A stretch of 64,000 nucleotides of DNA from assembly GCA_933228895.1 (NCBI GenBank), contig OW121846.1, positions 6,789,915 to 6,853,914 of the forward strand. Direction: 5' to 3'. Shown piece after piece: positions 22,972 to 33,470 of the stretch. The position numbers were made by a program, and so were the translations under genes. The stretch's first letter is position 1. Every line of letters starts with the position of its first letter. Source of the DNA: Platycnemis pennipes. Lineage: Eukaryota; Arthropoda; Insecta; Odonata; Platycnemididae. Below the pieces are notes generated by a model. It saw only the letters and a program-made list of their open reading frames with translations, was not told the origin of the DNA and did no database searches.

Positions 22972-23434
22972 TGGGTGAAAAGTCCGGAAATTCTAGTGCT
23001 AAGGTAAGAAGATCCATTCTTGTTGGTTAACGGCAGAGTATGAAGCTTTCCTTCAGTTAAAGCAAGATTTGAGTAAATCTCCAATGCTGTCTTTACATTG
23101 TTTTGACGAGGAATTCCACTTGTTTGTGGATACCAGTGCCTTGGCCGCATCCGTGTTAAAACAGAAGGACAATGGTGATTAAATCCCAGTGGCTTTCGCT
23201 GTTAAGGCATTGTTGCAACATTAGAGAAAATTGTCCGCTTATGAAGCGGAGCGTATGGCAATACGTTGGGAGGTCAAAACATTCTGTTTATGTCCAAGTG
23301 AAACCATTTCATTTATATACCAATAATGGGAAATTATCTCACCCCGAACAGTTAGGGAAATCGGGCAGAATAGTGCTGAAACGCTCTTCTTATAAATTTA
23401 CTATCCTTCATGTACATCCATCTACAAATAGTGT
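22972..23434 (+). pseudogene. Ty3/gypsy-like RNase H-domain fragment
   Basis: Gypsy coding resumes after the piggyBac-like element with WLTAEYEAFLQLKQDLSKSP and HCFDEEFHLFVDTSALAASV. The latter is the RNase H start with its catalytic Asp in VDTSA. Further blocks are KQKDNGD*IPVAF-like and LSAYEAERMAIRWEVKTF, containing the conserved Glu of the YEAE block. Several stops and frame changes occur. The block ends in a PSTNSVV-like stretch that is split by a 77-bp LINE-tail insertion at 23435. Confidence 0.8.
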
Positions 23435-23511
23435 AGTGCATGTTTGGTGAGAAATCGCCCCCTGCCACACACCCTCGTGGTGGCTTGCAGGGTATTATGT
23501 AGATGTAGATG
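23435..23511 (+). mobile_element. Solo LINE 3'-tail insertion (77 bp) with 9-bp target duplication
   Basis: It contains the complete terminal hairpin and gtagatgtagatg tail but no upstream LINE sequence. The 9-bp sequence AAATAGTGT is present at 23426-23434 and again at 23512-23520. Removing the insert and one copy restores a continuous gypsy frame across the site, so this is a genuine retrotransposition product, not a deletion remnant. Confidence 0.88.
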
Positions 23512-24297
23512 AAATAGTGTTGTTAATTTCCTTTCTCGGGTAACCCCTACGGTGCCCGAAGTTGTTGAGAGTGATAGCTGTGTTAAATGTCGAGGCCATT
23601 GATGATCCACTTACTCCAAATTCTTGTGTTTTTCATAATCTTCCATTTGCATGTATTAGAGATCAACAAAGGTCAGATCCTACCTTAAGGGATATATTTG
23701 ATAAATTGAAAAAGGATCTTTCTCTTGTTCAAGGTACTTTCCCAAGGACCAATTGTTGTGTTTGGGCATTCCAAAACTCTGGAGGGAAAAGTAGTTCTGA
23801 CAGTTTTACTCAGGCCAATGATATTTCAGCTCTATCATGATCCCAGTATTTCTCCACATCTGAGTATGGCCAAGATATTTGAGAAGGTTTGGAGGGATTT
23901 CTAGTTGACGGATCTGAAAAGGAAGATTTTTGACATAGTTCGGAAATGTCATTTATATCATGTGTGTAAACCCAGAAATACTGCTCCACAAGTCAAGCTA
24001 CCGTCTAATTCCCCTCCTCATATGTGGGAAAGACATGTGTTGATTTCGTGCGTACACTCTAAACCACGAAAAACATTCACCCATATGTGCCATCGACCTA
24101 TGATGGTTTCTCTGAATGTTGTATTTTGTAACCTATTCGAAAAGCCACTGTTGGTGCTGTTGTCGTTGTTGTCACTCAAAGAGTCATTTCTATGTTTGGT
24201 TATCCTATATACTTGGCCTCAGATAATGCTGGCGTTTTAAAGTCACATCTGGTCAAGGAGATGTCTTTACAACTTGGCATTAAATACGTTGTTACTT
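23512..24297 (+). pseudogene. Ty3/gypsy-like integrase N-terminal half
   Basis: The sequence after the tail insertion encodes NFLSRVTPTVPEV, a spacer, and LYHDPSISPHLSMAKIFEKV with the paired His of the integrase zinc finger. KIFDIVRKCHLYHVCKPRN then supplies Cys residues. The catalytic core includes FGYPIYLASDNAGVLKSHLV, whose SDNA carries the second catalytic Asp. Coding stops at GIKYVVTSS near 24297, where a minus-strand LINE begins. The third catalytic acid is absent here but present in the separate 12-kb fragment. Many frame breaks. Confidence 0.83.
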
Positions 24298-24690
24298 CAT
24301 CTACAGCTACATCTACACGATACCCTGCAAGCCACCACAACCTATCAATACGACAATCTATCTCTCTAATCTTATTTATCTGGTCGAATCTAGCATAATA
24401 CGCTGTTTTTTTTAATATGTGCCTAGCATCTTCAGTAAAGCTATCCGATTGATTTTTCTCTAATAGATTTAATCTGTACATTAACCTACGCTCTGATAAT
24501 GACTCCTACCCTAATTCTTGTATTATTTCTGAAACGCTACTCAACCTATCGTAACACCTTTTAACGAATCTAGCTGCTCTACGCTGCACACTGTCTAGTT
24601 CTATGATTAAACCTAATTCATTAGGATCCCATACACTGGCTGCATACTCAAGGTGGGGCCTAACTAGTGAAAAGTAACATTAAACACGAG
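24298..24690 (-). mobile_element. CR1-like LINE fragment, subfamily A
   Basis: Starts with the tail tacatctacacgataccctg at about 24306 but lacks most of the 3' UTR, jumping directly to C-terminal coding (AYYARFDQINKIREIDCRTD, RLNLLEKNQSDSFTEDARHI). It ends in the HLEYAASVWDPN region at about 24690. The internal loss is compared with the copy at 47.6 kb. Confidence 0.8.
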
Positions 24691-25560
24691 ATACGTGAAA
24701 AAACGAAGATATGTATGTCACTTGATCAGAGTTACGTATTTTTCGGGAAAGAAAGATCCTGCTTTTCGAGGGCACCATGAGATAGATAGTTCTCAAGAAG
24801 AGAAAATGAAATTGAGTTGCTTCAGAAACTTGGAGATTTCAATAGGTAACTGAAAAATCACCTCAACAATTCAGATTCCGGGAATGTCGCGTAGTATTTA
24901 AAATCATCTATTTTCATCCATTTCAGAGCTAATGATTGATTAAGTAAAAAATGAAAGTTTCTCTGGCCCATTTCATAGCAATCATTTAAGACGAAACCAC
25001 AAATATTGCTCCTGAATTTCAATTTTCCACAATATTGTGCTTTTTTACGAATAGTAGAAATATTGAGGAAATATTTTCGCCTTTTAAAGTCGTGAGTAAC
25101 AACCAATCAGCTAGTTCCTTGGCTCCTTGCTACCTGGAGATTTTTGCATTAGTTACAAGAGTATAGTATATTCAACATAACAGTAAAGAAAAATCTTGCT
25201 AATCGGTACAAATTCGACCACAAGATTGATATGAAGTAAAACGACGCATTGCGTTGACGTTGGCGTCGGCCGGGCTGGCGCGTATTCATGGGAATATCAT
25301 TTTTGTGGCTACTTTTCTATGTTGTGGCATATCTTCCTCTACCACATTTATATCTTTTATACTAACCACTCTTTTCATTGATAATACATTCTCATTTCTA
25401 ACCACGGTATGCAGTTAGGCTCAAATATTATCTTTGAGTCCCGATGTTCACCTAAAAATAGCGTGAGATCTCCAACGGAATTTGGGGAACAAGTAATTTA
25501 CAAACAACTGGAAAGCATTTAGAATCATAAGATTCCTTAAGAAGCTACTCCATTCCTTAT
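24691..25560. other. Unassigned AT-rich sequence
   Basis: No gene, RNA or transposon motif seen. Confidence 0.35.
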
Positions 25561-26035
25561 GAGTTGATTACATTGAGCGAGTTTACAAGCTACAAGCCGG
25601 CGAATTCACTAGCTGCTAGTAAACTCGCCCATTGTAATCATATTCACTAGATAACTAGCAGCTTGTGGACTATCTGCGAGAAATTGAAAGCCTTGCTACT
25701 TTACTCGCTACGCACTGACATATGAGCTTGTTAGCTAGTTAGCAAGCCGTGTGTCTACATGATTACTAGTGAGCTAGTAGCGAGTATCCCGGTGTTTCTG
25801 GTTTTAGTGTCTACAAAATATCGACGGAACTAGTTCGCGCAAATAAACTCATGCTATCGAAAAAAAGTTCAAATGAAAAGAATAGACATTAAAAAATTCC
25901 ACGATATAATTTACGTTTCATTTCGTTTTTTGCGCTAGTACACCCAGAAAAGTTTAGCAAATGAAATAAAAAACAACGTATTCACAACACGTGTTTTAAA
26001 CTCGCCGGCTGGTTGGTTACTGAGCGAGTGGAAAG
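25561..26035. repeat. Region of nested inverted repeats, possible MITE
   Basis: A 22-bp arm at 25564-25585 (tgattac...gagcgagtttac) pairs with 25618-25639, with 20 of 22 bases complementary. Related words (ctagctgctagt, gagcgagt, actcgccggctgg) recur at about 25590, 25665-25785 and 25985-26030 in both orientations. The pattern fits a short inverted-repeat element of about 0.45 kb, but outer boundaries and target duplication were not resolved. Confidence 0.45.
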
Positions 26036-26039
26036 TTTT

Positions 26040-26407
26040 GCGTGTCATTATCGCAACTGTTATCTACAGGCTACTAATTCATGGATTAGCAATTGTTAAG
26101 GAAGCAGTCCTCCCTATTGGTCATTTGTCCGAAGAGGCGATGGAGGCTAGGAATAAGGATATCAGAAGATTCCGGGAACACCAAACAAGAAAATTTTCCA
26201 GGATCGCCACAGGCTCTCTTTCGAAAATTATTTATTTCATCAGATTCCATGATATCAACCATTTAAGGAGTTCAGAATAGAAAAATTGTACAATTATCTG
26301 CTGAGGTAAGGATTCTTCTTACTCTAGAGGAATTGAGCGAATGGAGTGATGATGAGACTAATGAAGAAATATTAGACGATGATGTAGTGTTTCGTATTTT
26401 TCTTGAT
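26040..26407 (+). pseudogene. Transib/RAG1-like transposase C-terminal fragment
   Basis: The plus-strand frame contains LIHGLAIVKEAVLPIGHLSE and LSEEAMEARNKDIRRFREH. This matches the part of Transib transposases that aligns with the RAG1 block carrying the third catalytic acid, where RAG1 has a similar E-x-NK...FR...R pattern. After TRKFSRIATGS the frame shifts near 26215, and the adjacent frame continues as LFISSDSMIST, then QLSAEVRILLTLEELSEW and a stop at 26407. A homologous C-terminus lies in the 50.3-52.8-kb element. No terminal repeats were found for this copy. Transib transposases cut and paste DNA at CACWRTG ends; this piece is non-functional. Confidence 0.75.
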
Positions 26408-27890
26408 AATGTATGATTGATGTGGAAAAAGAGTTGATTTATTACTTTGATAATTCTATTGCCCAAGTAAATAGTACATCTGATTAAAATATTAGTACCA
26501 ATTTCTGTGTTCGATGATTTATTTTACAAATCTCCCCGCCCCAAATGAGCTTTTGGCAATCGCAGCGATAACTTTGACGCAAACCTCCAGTAAAATAGGG
26601 GTTATGCCACAGTTTCGCGCTATCACTGTTAGTAAAACCATAAAAATAATACCTCCGCTGAGAATTATGATAGCAGTAATAGAGTTAAAAAAATCTTTCA
26701 AATTCATTAGCAGGTCAAAATAAATTTGAAAAAGTGACTTCATGCACCTTATTTGAATTAATTATGAAAAAGTTTTTAAGAAATAATTAAGCAGAGTAAT
26801 ATTAATCAGTGAAAAATAATACTAACTTCCAAATTATTCTTTAGATATAAAATATATTCAATCATTTGCAAAGCTAAAAAATGTCATTTGGTTCATTTAA
26901 AATTACTCGTTCAAGGATTTTCCTAACATAAGCAATAGTAATCACTATAAAGATGCATGAAAACATGAAATTCAGGTCTCATTTACTCTCGGCGACAGCC
27001 ACGAAGCATCCGTTTCACTTTGACGTTCGACCATTCCCTGAGAATCGTCCCTTGCTCTTTGCAGTGTGGAAGGCCAAAATTTCATCAATTCTTCCACTCT
27101 CATTTTTTGTTATATTAAAAAAACTTCAATGGAGAATGTCTCTGTCGTAAAATGTCAGTGTGTTCAGTGGCCATGTTTTCTGAAGGTTAACATGATTTAC
27201 TTTACGTTTTCGTTACTTATACATGATTTATTCATGATTAAATGCTAATTCCTATAGCTAAATATAATTTCATTGTGAAGAGTAGAAACATCGTATGGAA
27301 ATAAATGATGATGGTGAACGTACCTAATCGTACATATTGATGCAAGTAATGCTACGCTCCCAAAGATTCGGTCATTTTAAGCTCTGCAATGCATGACGAC
27401 GGGAATGTCATCTTTTGATTCTCTTTTTTTGGTGCTGCTTCTTGATATACCATTATCGTAAGTGCGTACAGTTATTATAAAGATGGCTTTTCGCTAATAT
27501 TTCACCCGAAGGAAACCTGGATGATATACGGATACAGAATGGTTTGATCACAATCAAACGAAAATTTATTGAGCATTCTTTCCGTTCCTTCCGCATGCAT
27601 AACATATTTGTCATTTTCCATAGAAGACGGCATTTAGCAGGCTCAGAAAGCTACGAGGCTGTGTTCCAATCCGAAGTGACTCCAAGGGAACAATTCCGCT
27701 GAGTGGAAGGCCCATGTGTTCTCATTCCTTCCACTGTCCCCTTGCCACAATAGCCGAGTCAGTCATGCGCCAGACTGCGAACCCGCGAGCCCATGACTCA
27801 TACTTTTTCGCTTAAAGAACTTACATTAGAAGGAGCGATATAAGCTAATGCGTCGAAAAACCTTGGAAAAAATGCAGCATTTATACCACT
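26408..27890. other. Unassigned AT-rich sequence
   Basis: Short frames at 26514-26743 and 26953-27248 have no recognisable domain. No RNA gene seen. Confidence 0.35.
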
Positions 27891-27899
27891 GCAACCTCT

Positions 27900-28500
27900 T
27901 CTAAACCTTTAATTCATTAAAAGAATAGAAGAAAGAGTTCGGACTACAAAGTTAAGAAAATATGTTATTTCGCTGAATAGTTATAGGCCTAACCTCGAGC
28001 ATTCACCTTGCATATGGGACCCGCTAAGTAATGATTTGATTCGCGAACTTGATTAAATATACAGGAAAGCAGCTCCTTCTTTAAGAACGCATATTACCTT
28101 ACAGAGTGTGTCACACAACTCTTAGATGGACTTTGATGGGAAGCTCTGAGAACTCGATGATTAGGAGTCAGACATAAGCTACTCGAAAAACTCAAATCGT
28201 TTAAATCCTATGATAATGCGTTAGGGGTGCTTTTACTCCGTCGCTACATCGGAAGATCAGATTGAAATGACAAAATTAGAGAAATCGACTGCCAAACGAC
28301 TCGATGTAAGAATTCAATTTTCCTGCGAACTATTCGTGAGCATGACTGTAATACGTTAGAATAACCATTATTATCTCCAACTACCTCGAATCCTATCATA
28401 TATGCCTTTCTCATGAGCTCAATGGCTGGAGACCTAACACCACCTGCTACATGCCCTGCGACGGATCGCAAGGCATTGTGTACATGTAACTGTAGAAATA
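27900..28500 (+). pseudogene. Highly degenerate LINE C-terminus and 3' end
   Basis: Interrupted frames show LTSSIHLAYGTR (compare RPHLEYAASVWDP) near 27980 and SEDQIEMTKLEKSTAKRLDV with FSCELFVSM near 28250-28335 (compare FDQINKIREIDCRTDRFKMSFFPRT). At 28430-28495 is a diverged counterpart of the terminal hairpin (ctgctacatgccctgcgacg, then gcaaggcattgtg). It is older or from a different subfamily than the other copies. Confidence 0.55.
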
Positions 28501-28599
28501 CCATCCTTACCATTTGATAGGATAGCGTTCTAAATTCAGGTGCCTTACATACCCCTGAAAAAGTATTAACGTTCAATATTTTACTGGAATGAGCGATCA

Positions 28600-28875
28600 C
28601 TACCTATTAAGTATTAATTTTCATTGTTAGCGTTACTCATCATAATTTAACATCTCTCGCTAATTTTAAGTTTTCTCCGTCGACACTATATGAAAAGTTT
28701 TTATGTGATTTCTTTCGCCAAAAGTGCTTAACCGAATATTTATTAATATTTAATTCTAATCCCCGCTCACTGCACCACGAATTGACATTAACAAGATTGC
28801 ATGACAGAGACTCAAAATCCGCTTTTGTCGTAATCTGGTGATATAAGACTACATCATTATAAATTACAATTTTAA
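28600..28875 (-). pseudogene. LINE reverse-transcriptase palm/connection fragment
   Basis: The minus strand encodes NDVVLYHQITTKADFESL, NLVNVNSWCSERGLELNI, then KHFWRKKSHKNFSYSVDG. This is the region just after the FADD motif in CR1/Jockey-type LINEs. It is clearly distinct in sequence from the main LINE family of the window. Confidence 0.7.
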
Positions 28876-29077
28876 CGAAAAAATGTAATTTTTTTCTTTT
28901 TTACTCGAATAAATTTCATTTTTACCATTTTCTTTGCTTGTTCTTGATAGTGATTTTACATAGTGATTTACATAGTGTTGTTGTACGAATTCCTTCAAGT
29001 TGTAAGACAATAACTTAAATATCTGTCATTTCCCTTAAATTCTTGCGCTCTAAACCATTATTAATGCATAACTCTTC

Positions 29078-29280
29078 CATGGAGAAGAATTCCCTTTCAA
29101 ATGACTTGAATGTTCCAGCAGGGCAATTCGCTTTAGCGACATTAATCCTGTACCTTGTGAGCTGGCAAAAAAAATTGGCAACGTCCATGATTTTTAGCTT
29201 TTCTCATTGGCGGCAAATCGATGTGTCATCATTAATTTTCAAGGCTTCACTTTTACTTTACACTGTGCGTTCCTTCCCCA
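29078..29280 (+). repeat. Dispersed repeat copy 2 (pair with 16.9 kb)
   Basis: Aligns by eye with the minus strand of 16925-17115: cagggcaattcgctttagcg, gtaccttgt, ttggcaacg, gatttttagcttttctca and aaatcgatgtgtc occur in the same order and spacing. No coding frame is conserved between the copies. Confidence 0.65.
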
Positions 29281-29387
29281 GTCTGTGTATTATTATACTC
29301 ATGGGCATCAGTCACAAATATACGAACTTCTCATACTAATTTGTAATGCCAAGGATTGAAAATAGCTTATGACACTGACTACCACTA

Positions 29388-29685
29388 TATTCATCTACAT
29401 CTACATAATACCCTGCAAGCCACCATAAAGGTGTGTGGCAGGGGGTGAACTCTCACCAAACATGCACTACATATCATGCATAAAAAAAAGGATCAGTACT
29501 TTTATAGGTACTGTTCAAAACTACGCTATTTAAAAAAAAGATAAAAATAGCAAAACATACATGCAAAAACATGCCGTTAGTTGGGTTGGCTATAAGTCCT
29601 TATACCAACATGCAGCTAACAATGTTATCCATTGCTACACTCGTACTGGATATATTTACCGTTATTCATATCCCTAATAGAATTG
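29388..29685 (-). mobile_element. CR1-like LINE 3' UTR copy, subfamily B
   Basis: Begins with the tail catctacataataccctgc and includes the hairpin, the tatgcat box and 3' UTR. It ends within the last coding codons (reverse of NNGKYIQYE-like). It is a strongly 5'-truncated insertion of about 300 bp. Confidence 0.85.
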
Positions 29686-29739
29686 TAGCAATATATATAG
29701 AATATTTCGAAGAATGAAGCTCGTGCTGCCCCAAATCTC

Positions 29740-30085
29740 CCAACCATTTGCATCATAACTGTCATCTGAATTTGATAGGCACGGTAAATTTTATTACTCG
29801 ACCCAACAGTATTTATCTCACGGAAGACACCACTTCCGAAACCTGTACTTTGGTTTTGGAAGCCTGGATCTCAGCAAGACTATTTTAGGATTGGTTTCAT
29901 CATTCCTTTGTTTTCAATGTGAAAAACCACTTGAAAGAAAAGAATCCGGAATTCAAAGTGTCCATATCGGTGGATAATGCGCCATGCATCAAAAATCTCC
30001 TGCTGAGAGTCATAGCAAAATTGAGGTGGAATCTATGTCGCCTACTACCACTCCTCTTTTGCAATGCTTGGATCAGGGTTTATTT
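29740..30085 (+). pseudogene. Tigger/pogo-like (DDE) transposase fragment
   Basis: The plus strand encodes WFHHSFVFNVKNHLKEKNPE and FKVSISVDNAPC, the second catalytic Asp block of the DDE_1 family (LLxDNAPxH). After a frame shift come PTTTPLLQCLDQGLF, the counterpart of the NTTSLLQPLDQG block with the third acid. The expected His after DNAP is not in the same frame. A LINE tail insertion follows immediately at about 30090. Cut-and-paste transposase relic. Confidence 0.75.
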
Positions 30086-30089
30086 CTAC

Positions 30090-30235
30090 ATTTCTACATC
30101 TACAAAATACCCTGCAAGCCACCACAAGGGTGTGTGGCAGGGGGTGATTTCTCAACAAACATGCACTACATATCATGCATAAAAAAGGAATAGTATTAAT
30201 ATAGTAGTCAGAACTACACTATTTAAAACTACAGC
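30090..30235 (-). mobile_element. CR1-like LINE 3' tail copy, subfamily B (~145 bp)
   Basis: Tail and hairpin (ctacaaaataccctgcaagc...) followed by the catgcactacatatcatgca box and part of the 3' UTR. It inserts directly after the Tigger fragment. Confidence 0.8.
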
Positions 30236-30249
30236 CACGAATAGTGTCG

Positions 30250-30980
30250 ACACGTTCTACGTATATTTTGACAGGTATTTTAGCAGGTATATTGACAGTA
30301 ATTTTTTCGCGAATTCATCCAATGTACTAGATGGAGGCTCTTGTTGATGTTTATATCTCGAATCTCCATAGCGGAGTGGATGCGGCTACAATCTATTCCA
30401 CACACTTACCGCCCCGTTGCAGGCGGGTTGGACCAGATTCGACCGCGCGATCGAAAAATTATGTGAAATTCGGCGTCGCAAACGGTCGCAGCATAACTCA
30501 TCGGATTCGCACTATGGAAGCTTGTGGAGTTTCCCCATAAAAGTTAATCTGTGATGTTCGGCGATGCAATTTACTTTTTCTCTACATATATATTTAAAAA
30601 ATGACCAAAAATGAGTGTCCGCCACTTTGTTTAATATCTTCCGTAAATAATAACAAAAATGTGTGTAGACTGCATTAAAACAAAGACAAGAAACTGCTTC
30701 ATCTAATTACATTACATTTTATTCCAAATCTTTACCCATAAAGGTTCAGCAAGGGCTTGATTTTGAAGATTTCGTGAGAAAATTGAGCGTTGACCATTTT
30801 TGCGAAGTTTGTGAATCTTTGACCTCATGCAAATTTTTAATTGTTGAGTACTAAGGAAAATGCCTTAGATTACTGGATGCACAGGTTTTTTGAGAATACT
30901 TATGCAAAGTTTCAGACTCCTGGCTTGAAAAAATCACTTTTTGAATTTTGGCTGTATATTTTCGATTTCAGCCCACTGTG
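30250..30980 (-). mobile_element. Short Transib-type derivative
   Basis: The right terminus (30940-30980) reads gaattttggctgt...ttcgatttcagcccactgtg, matching the termini of the 50.3-52.8-kb element and ending in CACTGTG. A second block (30467-30500, aattcggcgtcgcaaacgg) matches 45542-45570 and the reverse of 50843-50867 at similar distances from the terminus. The candidate 5-bp duplication TGTCG occurs at 30245-30249 and 30981-30985, but the left terminus there is not a clear inverted repeat. The strand is set by comparison with the transposase-bearing copy. No coding capacity. Confidence 0.6.
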
Positions 30981-31209
30981 TGTCGGGACACTTGTGTCCT
31001 TGGCCGTACTGTCTCGTAAAGACGGCCGGCAGCGACAGCTCACGAGAGCCTGACACTGCTCTAGCAATTGATTTTAGTGTCGCGGTGTTCGGGGAGCGAG
31101 CTGTTTTTTGGAGAAAAGCTGCGTGAGCCGCAGTCTACCGAAAAAGGCGTGAGCAGTGTAAAGGAGTGGAAAACAAGAAGTGTGCAAGTTAATTGATAGG
31201 ACTGAAGTG

Positions 31210-31700
31210 CTGCGGATTATAGAGCACATACTAGTTACATGAATAATGGGACATCTCGATAGTAGGGACTTATTGATAACAATCCAACATGGTTTCAGAA
31301 AGGGTCGGTCTTGCAAAGCTCAACTAGGTCTTTTTTTTTCATTATATTTTAGTTTCGGTAGAACATAACGTTCACATAGACGCAGCATTTCTTGACTTCA
31401 GAAAAGCGTTTGGTAAGGTGTTGCATTTTAAGTTACTCGAAAGTTATGGTTATATGGGATAGACGATAACATTGAGTATGGCACTAGATGGTGGTGCTAA
31501 GGTGTTCCACATTTACCTGACAGTATGGGGTCTGATGGCGTTTCATTTCTCTTGTAAATCTTCATAAGGAGCACGTGTTTGCCAAATGCAGCAGAAAAGG
31601 TAACATGCCGCTAAGCAGCGTAAAAAATAATCCCTGTAGCAAACACAGGTGCCTGGTCGAAACTGACATTTGTTTGTCAGTATTATTTTAAATAAAAATT
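31210..31700 (+). pseudogene. LINE reverse-transcriptase fragment
   Basis: Broken frames give LLITIQHGFRKGRSCKAQLG, AAFLDFRKAFGKVLHFKLLE and SYGYMG, the first RT motifs of the CR1-like family. The sequence then decays (about 31480-31700). No FADD box or 3' end. Confidence 0.7.
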
Positions 31701-33370
31701 TTAAAAATTGTTTTCAACAATTTCTGCGGGTTAAGTAACTTTCCTGGTTTTCACTTCTTAACGCTGTTTAGAGCAAAGTTTTCTTCAGAACAGCTCCAAA
31801 ATTTCAAGGTTGATATTGTAGAGATTTTTCTTTACAATACTTAAGTTAAAAACGGATTTTAATCATCCATGGCGATGTAATTAAATTTGAACTATCTTTT
31901 GGGCCGGAAGTTTAAAAAAAATGTTTGGCTATTAGTGGTCGCTTGCTAACTTTCGTATCTACATAAATAGATCTGCATGTGCAGCAAATGAAAGTTTGAT
32001 GACACTTCAAAGTCATATTTAGTGAAAATATTAGGACTATCGTGATTACTAAGGGAGTTATGAATTTTTAATATCACGAGATTATTTCCGCTCCATAATT
32101 CTTCCGCATAATACTTTCCCTCCAATGTTGATTCTCATTATGGGGCCGAGCTTGAAGAAGGCACTGTTCTGCTGGAGCTTATATAGGCTTCTGTGGATTG
32201 TTTGCAGTACATAAAAAGATAATGCAATCAAAATTAATTAATTTTGAGAACTTTGCGAATTCGGAAATGTGTATGAATGCCAGTAAGCCAAGGAAGAGAT
32301 GACCTTCGGCATGATCCATTTTCTCAAATATTAAGAAGAAATGCGTTTTCTCATTTCACTGAGGCATTGACATTCCCAGGGCGTGACCTTCATCAGATGA
32401 AAGAGGGTATCGAGGGTATTTTTGTAAGTTGCGTTAGGACGGAGCAATAAAACATCGAAGAATATGACCGTTCGACAAAGCATCATAAGAAAGTGACGAA
32501 CGGCACTTAATTTGTCATAAGATTCCTCAGAGTTAACAAGTGGTTTTGCAAGTGTTGCGTTTAAAAAGAGTTGAACAGTACTGTGGATTTTCTTCTCCAT
32601 CCGTGTGCCATCGTGGTACGACCAGAGAAGGGGAGAAGAAAATAAGAGAAGTGGAGAAGCCGTGCGAGGCAGGTAGTTTTCAATATCTTTACATATTTTT
32701 ATAAATCACTAAGTTTTAGTGAAGCCTGCAAACAAACTTCGAATGCTACGGGATGCTCGCAATCTACTGTTCATAGGGTCAGAAAGGAAGAGTCTCGTAA
32801 GGTATTAGTAAATCCATCGAAAACAAAAAAATAGCCATCCATTCAAGAATGAGAGATCTTTGATTTTCGACGATTTTATAAAATCGGGAGTTATAAGGAA
32901 AGTGGATAAAATGTTCATAAGAAATGTTCCGCCAACTTCGAAAACTATCCTAAATTTCGTGAATATAGACAATGACGTACCCAATAACAAAAGAACTAAT
33001 ACATAGCATATTTTCACAGACATCGGTTTCGTGTTCGAACGAAAAGGTAAGCATTATGCTCATCGAAAGAGACGACATAATTCGTTGGCGTCACCGTTAG
33101 TTAAGATATCTTAAAAATATCGAATAATTCCAACTCCAAGGAAGGGAGTTCTTTTTGGACTTGCGGTTCTCCTCCAACTCCTCAGAAAGGTATTTACCTT
33201 TCGGAGACATGCTTTAATAAAACTTTCCCGATAAAACAACTTTGTTGGTTTATTCTTGTCATATCCCCCACCAACAACAAATCGCGTATGTTTTGTCCTT
33301 GTTTCCCCCTAACGCCGCTAGAGACGCTCGTGCGAGTGGGACCAGTCGTCGAGTCGATGGCTTATGTGTC
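31701..33370. other. Unassigned sequence
   Basis: Frames at 32331-32600 (minus, 89 codons) and 32805-33023 (minus, 72 codons) are the longest. Neither shows a recognisable domain. No RNA gene seen. Confidence 0.3.
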
Positions 33371-33375
33371 GGTGT

Positions 33376-33470
33376 CGGTGCTTAGTTTGGACGGTGCTGG
33401 TGCTTAGTTTGGACGGTGCTGGTGCTTAGTTTGGATGGTGCTGGTGTTTAGTTTGGACGGTGCTGGGACG
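33376..33470 (+). repeat. 22-bp minisatellite, about four units
   Basis: The unit ggtgcttagtttggacggtg with two further bases repeats about four times, with small variants (ggatgg, gtttag), then fades into gggacggtgtgtg. Confidence 0.85.

Noticed and set aside
22953..22980. Intact right TTAA for the piggyBac-like element
   Set aside because: The bases after the inverted repeat are tgggtgaa. TTAA is not present and only a mutated site can be supposed.
26514..26743. Left or right terminus of the 26-kb Transib copy
   Set aside because: A weak similarity (aaaaagtgactt, caaattca) to Transib ends was seen, but there is no CACTGTG/CACAGTG terminus or 5-bp duplication.
33376..33470. CRISPR-like regular repeat
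   Set aside because: Units are contiguous with no spacers, and the genome context is eukaryotic. It is a minisatellite.
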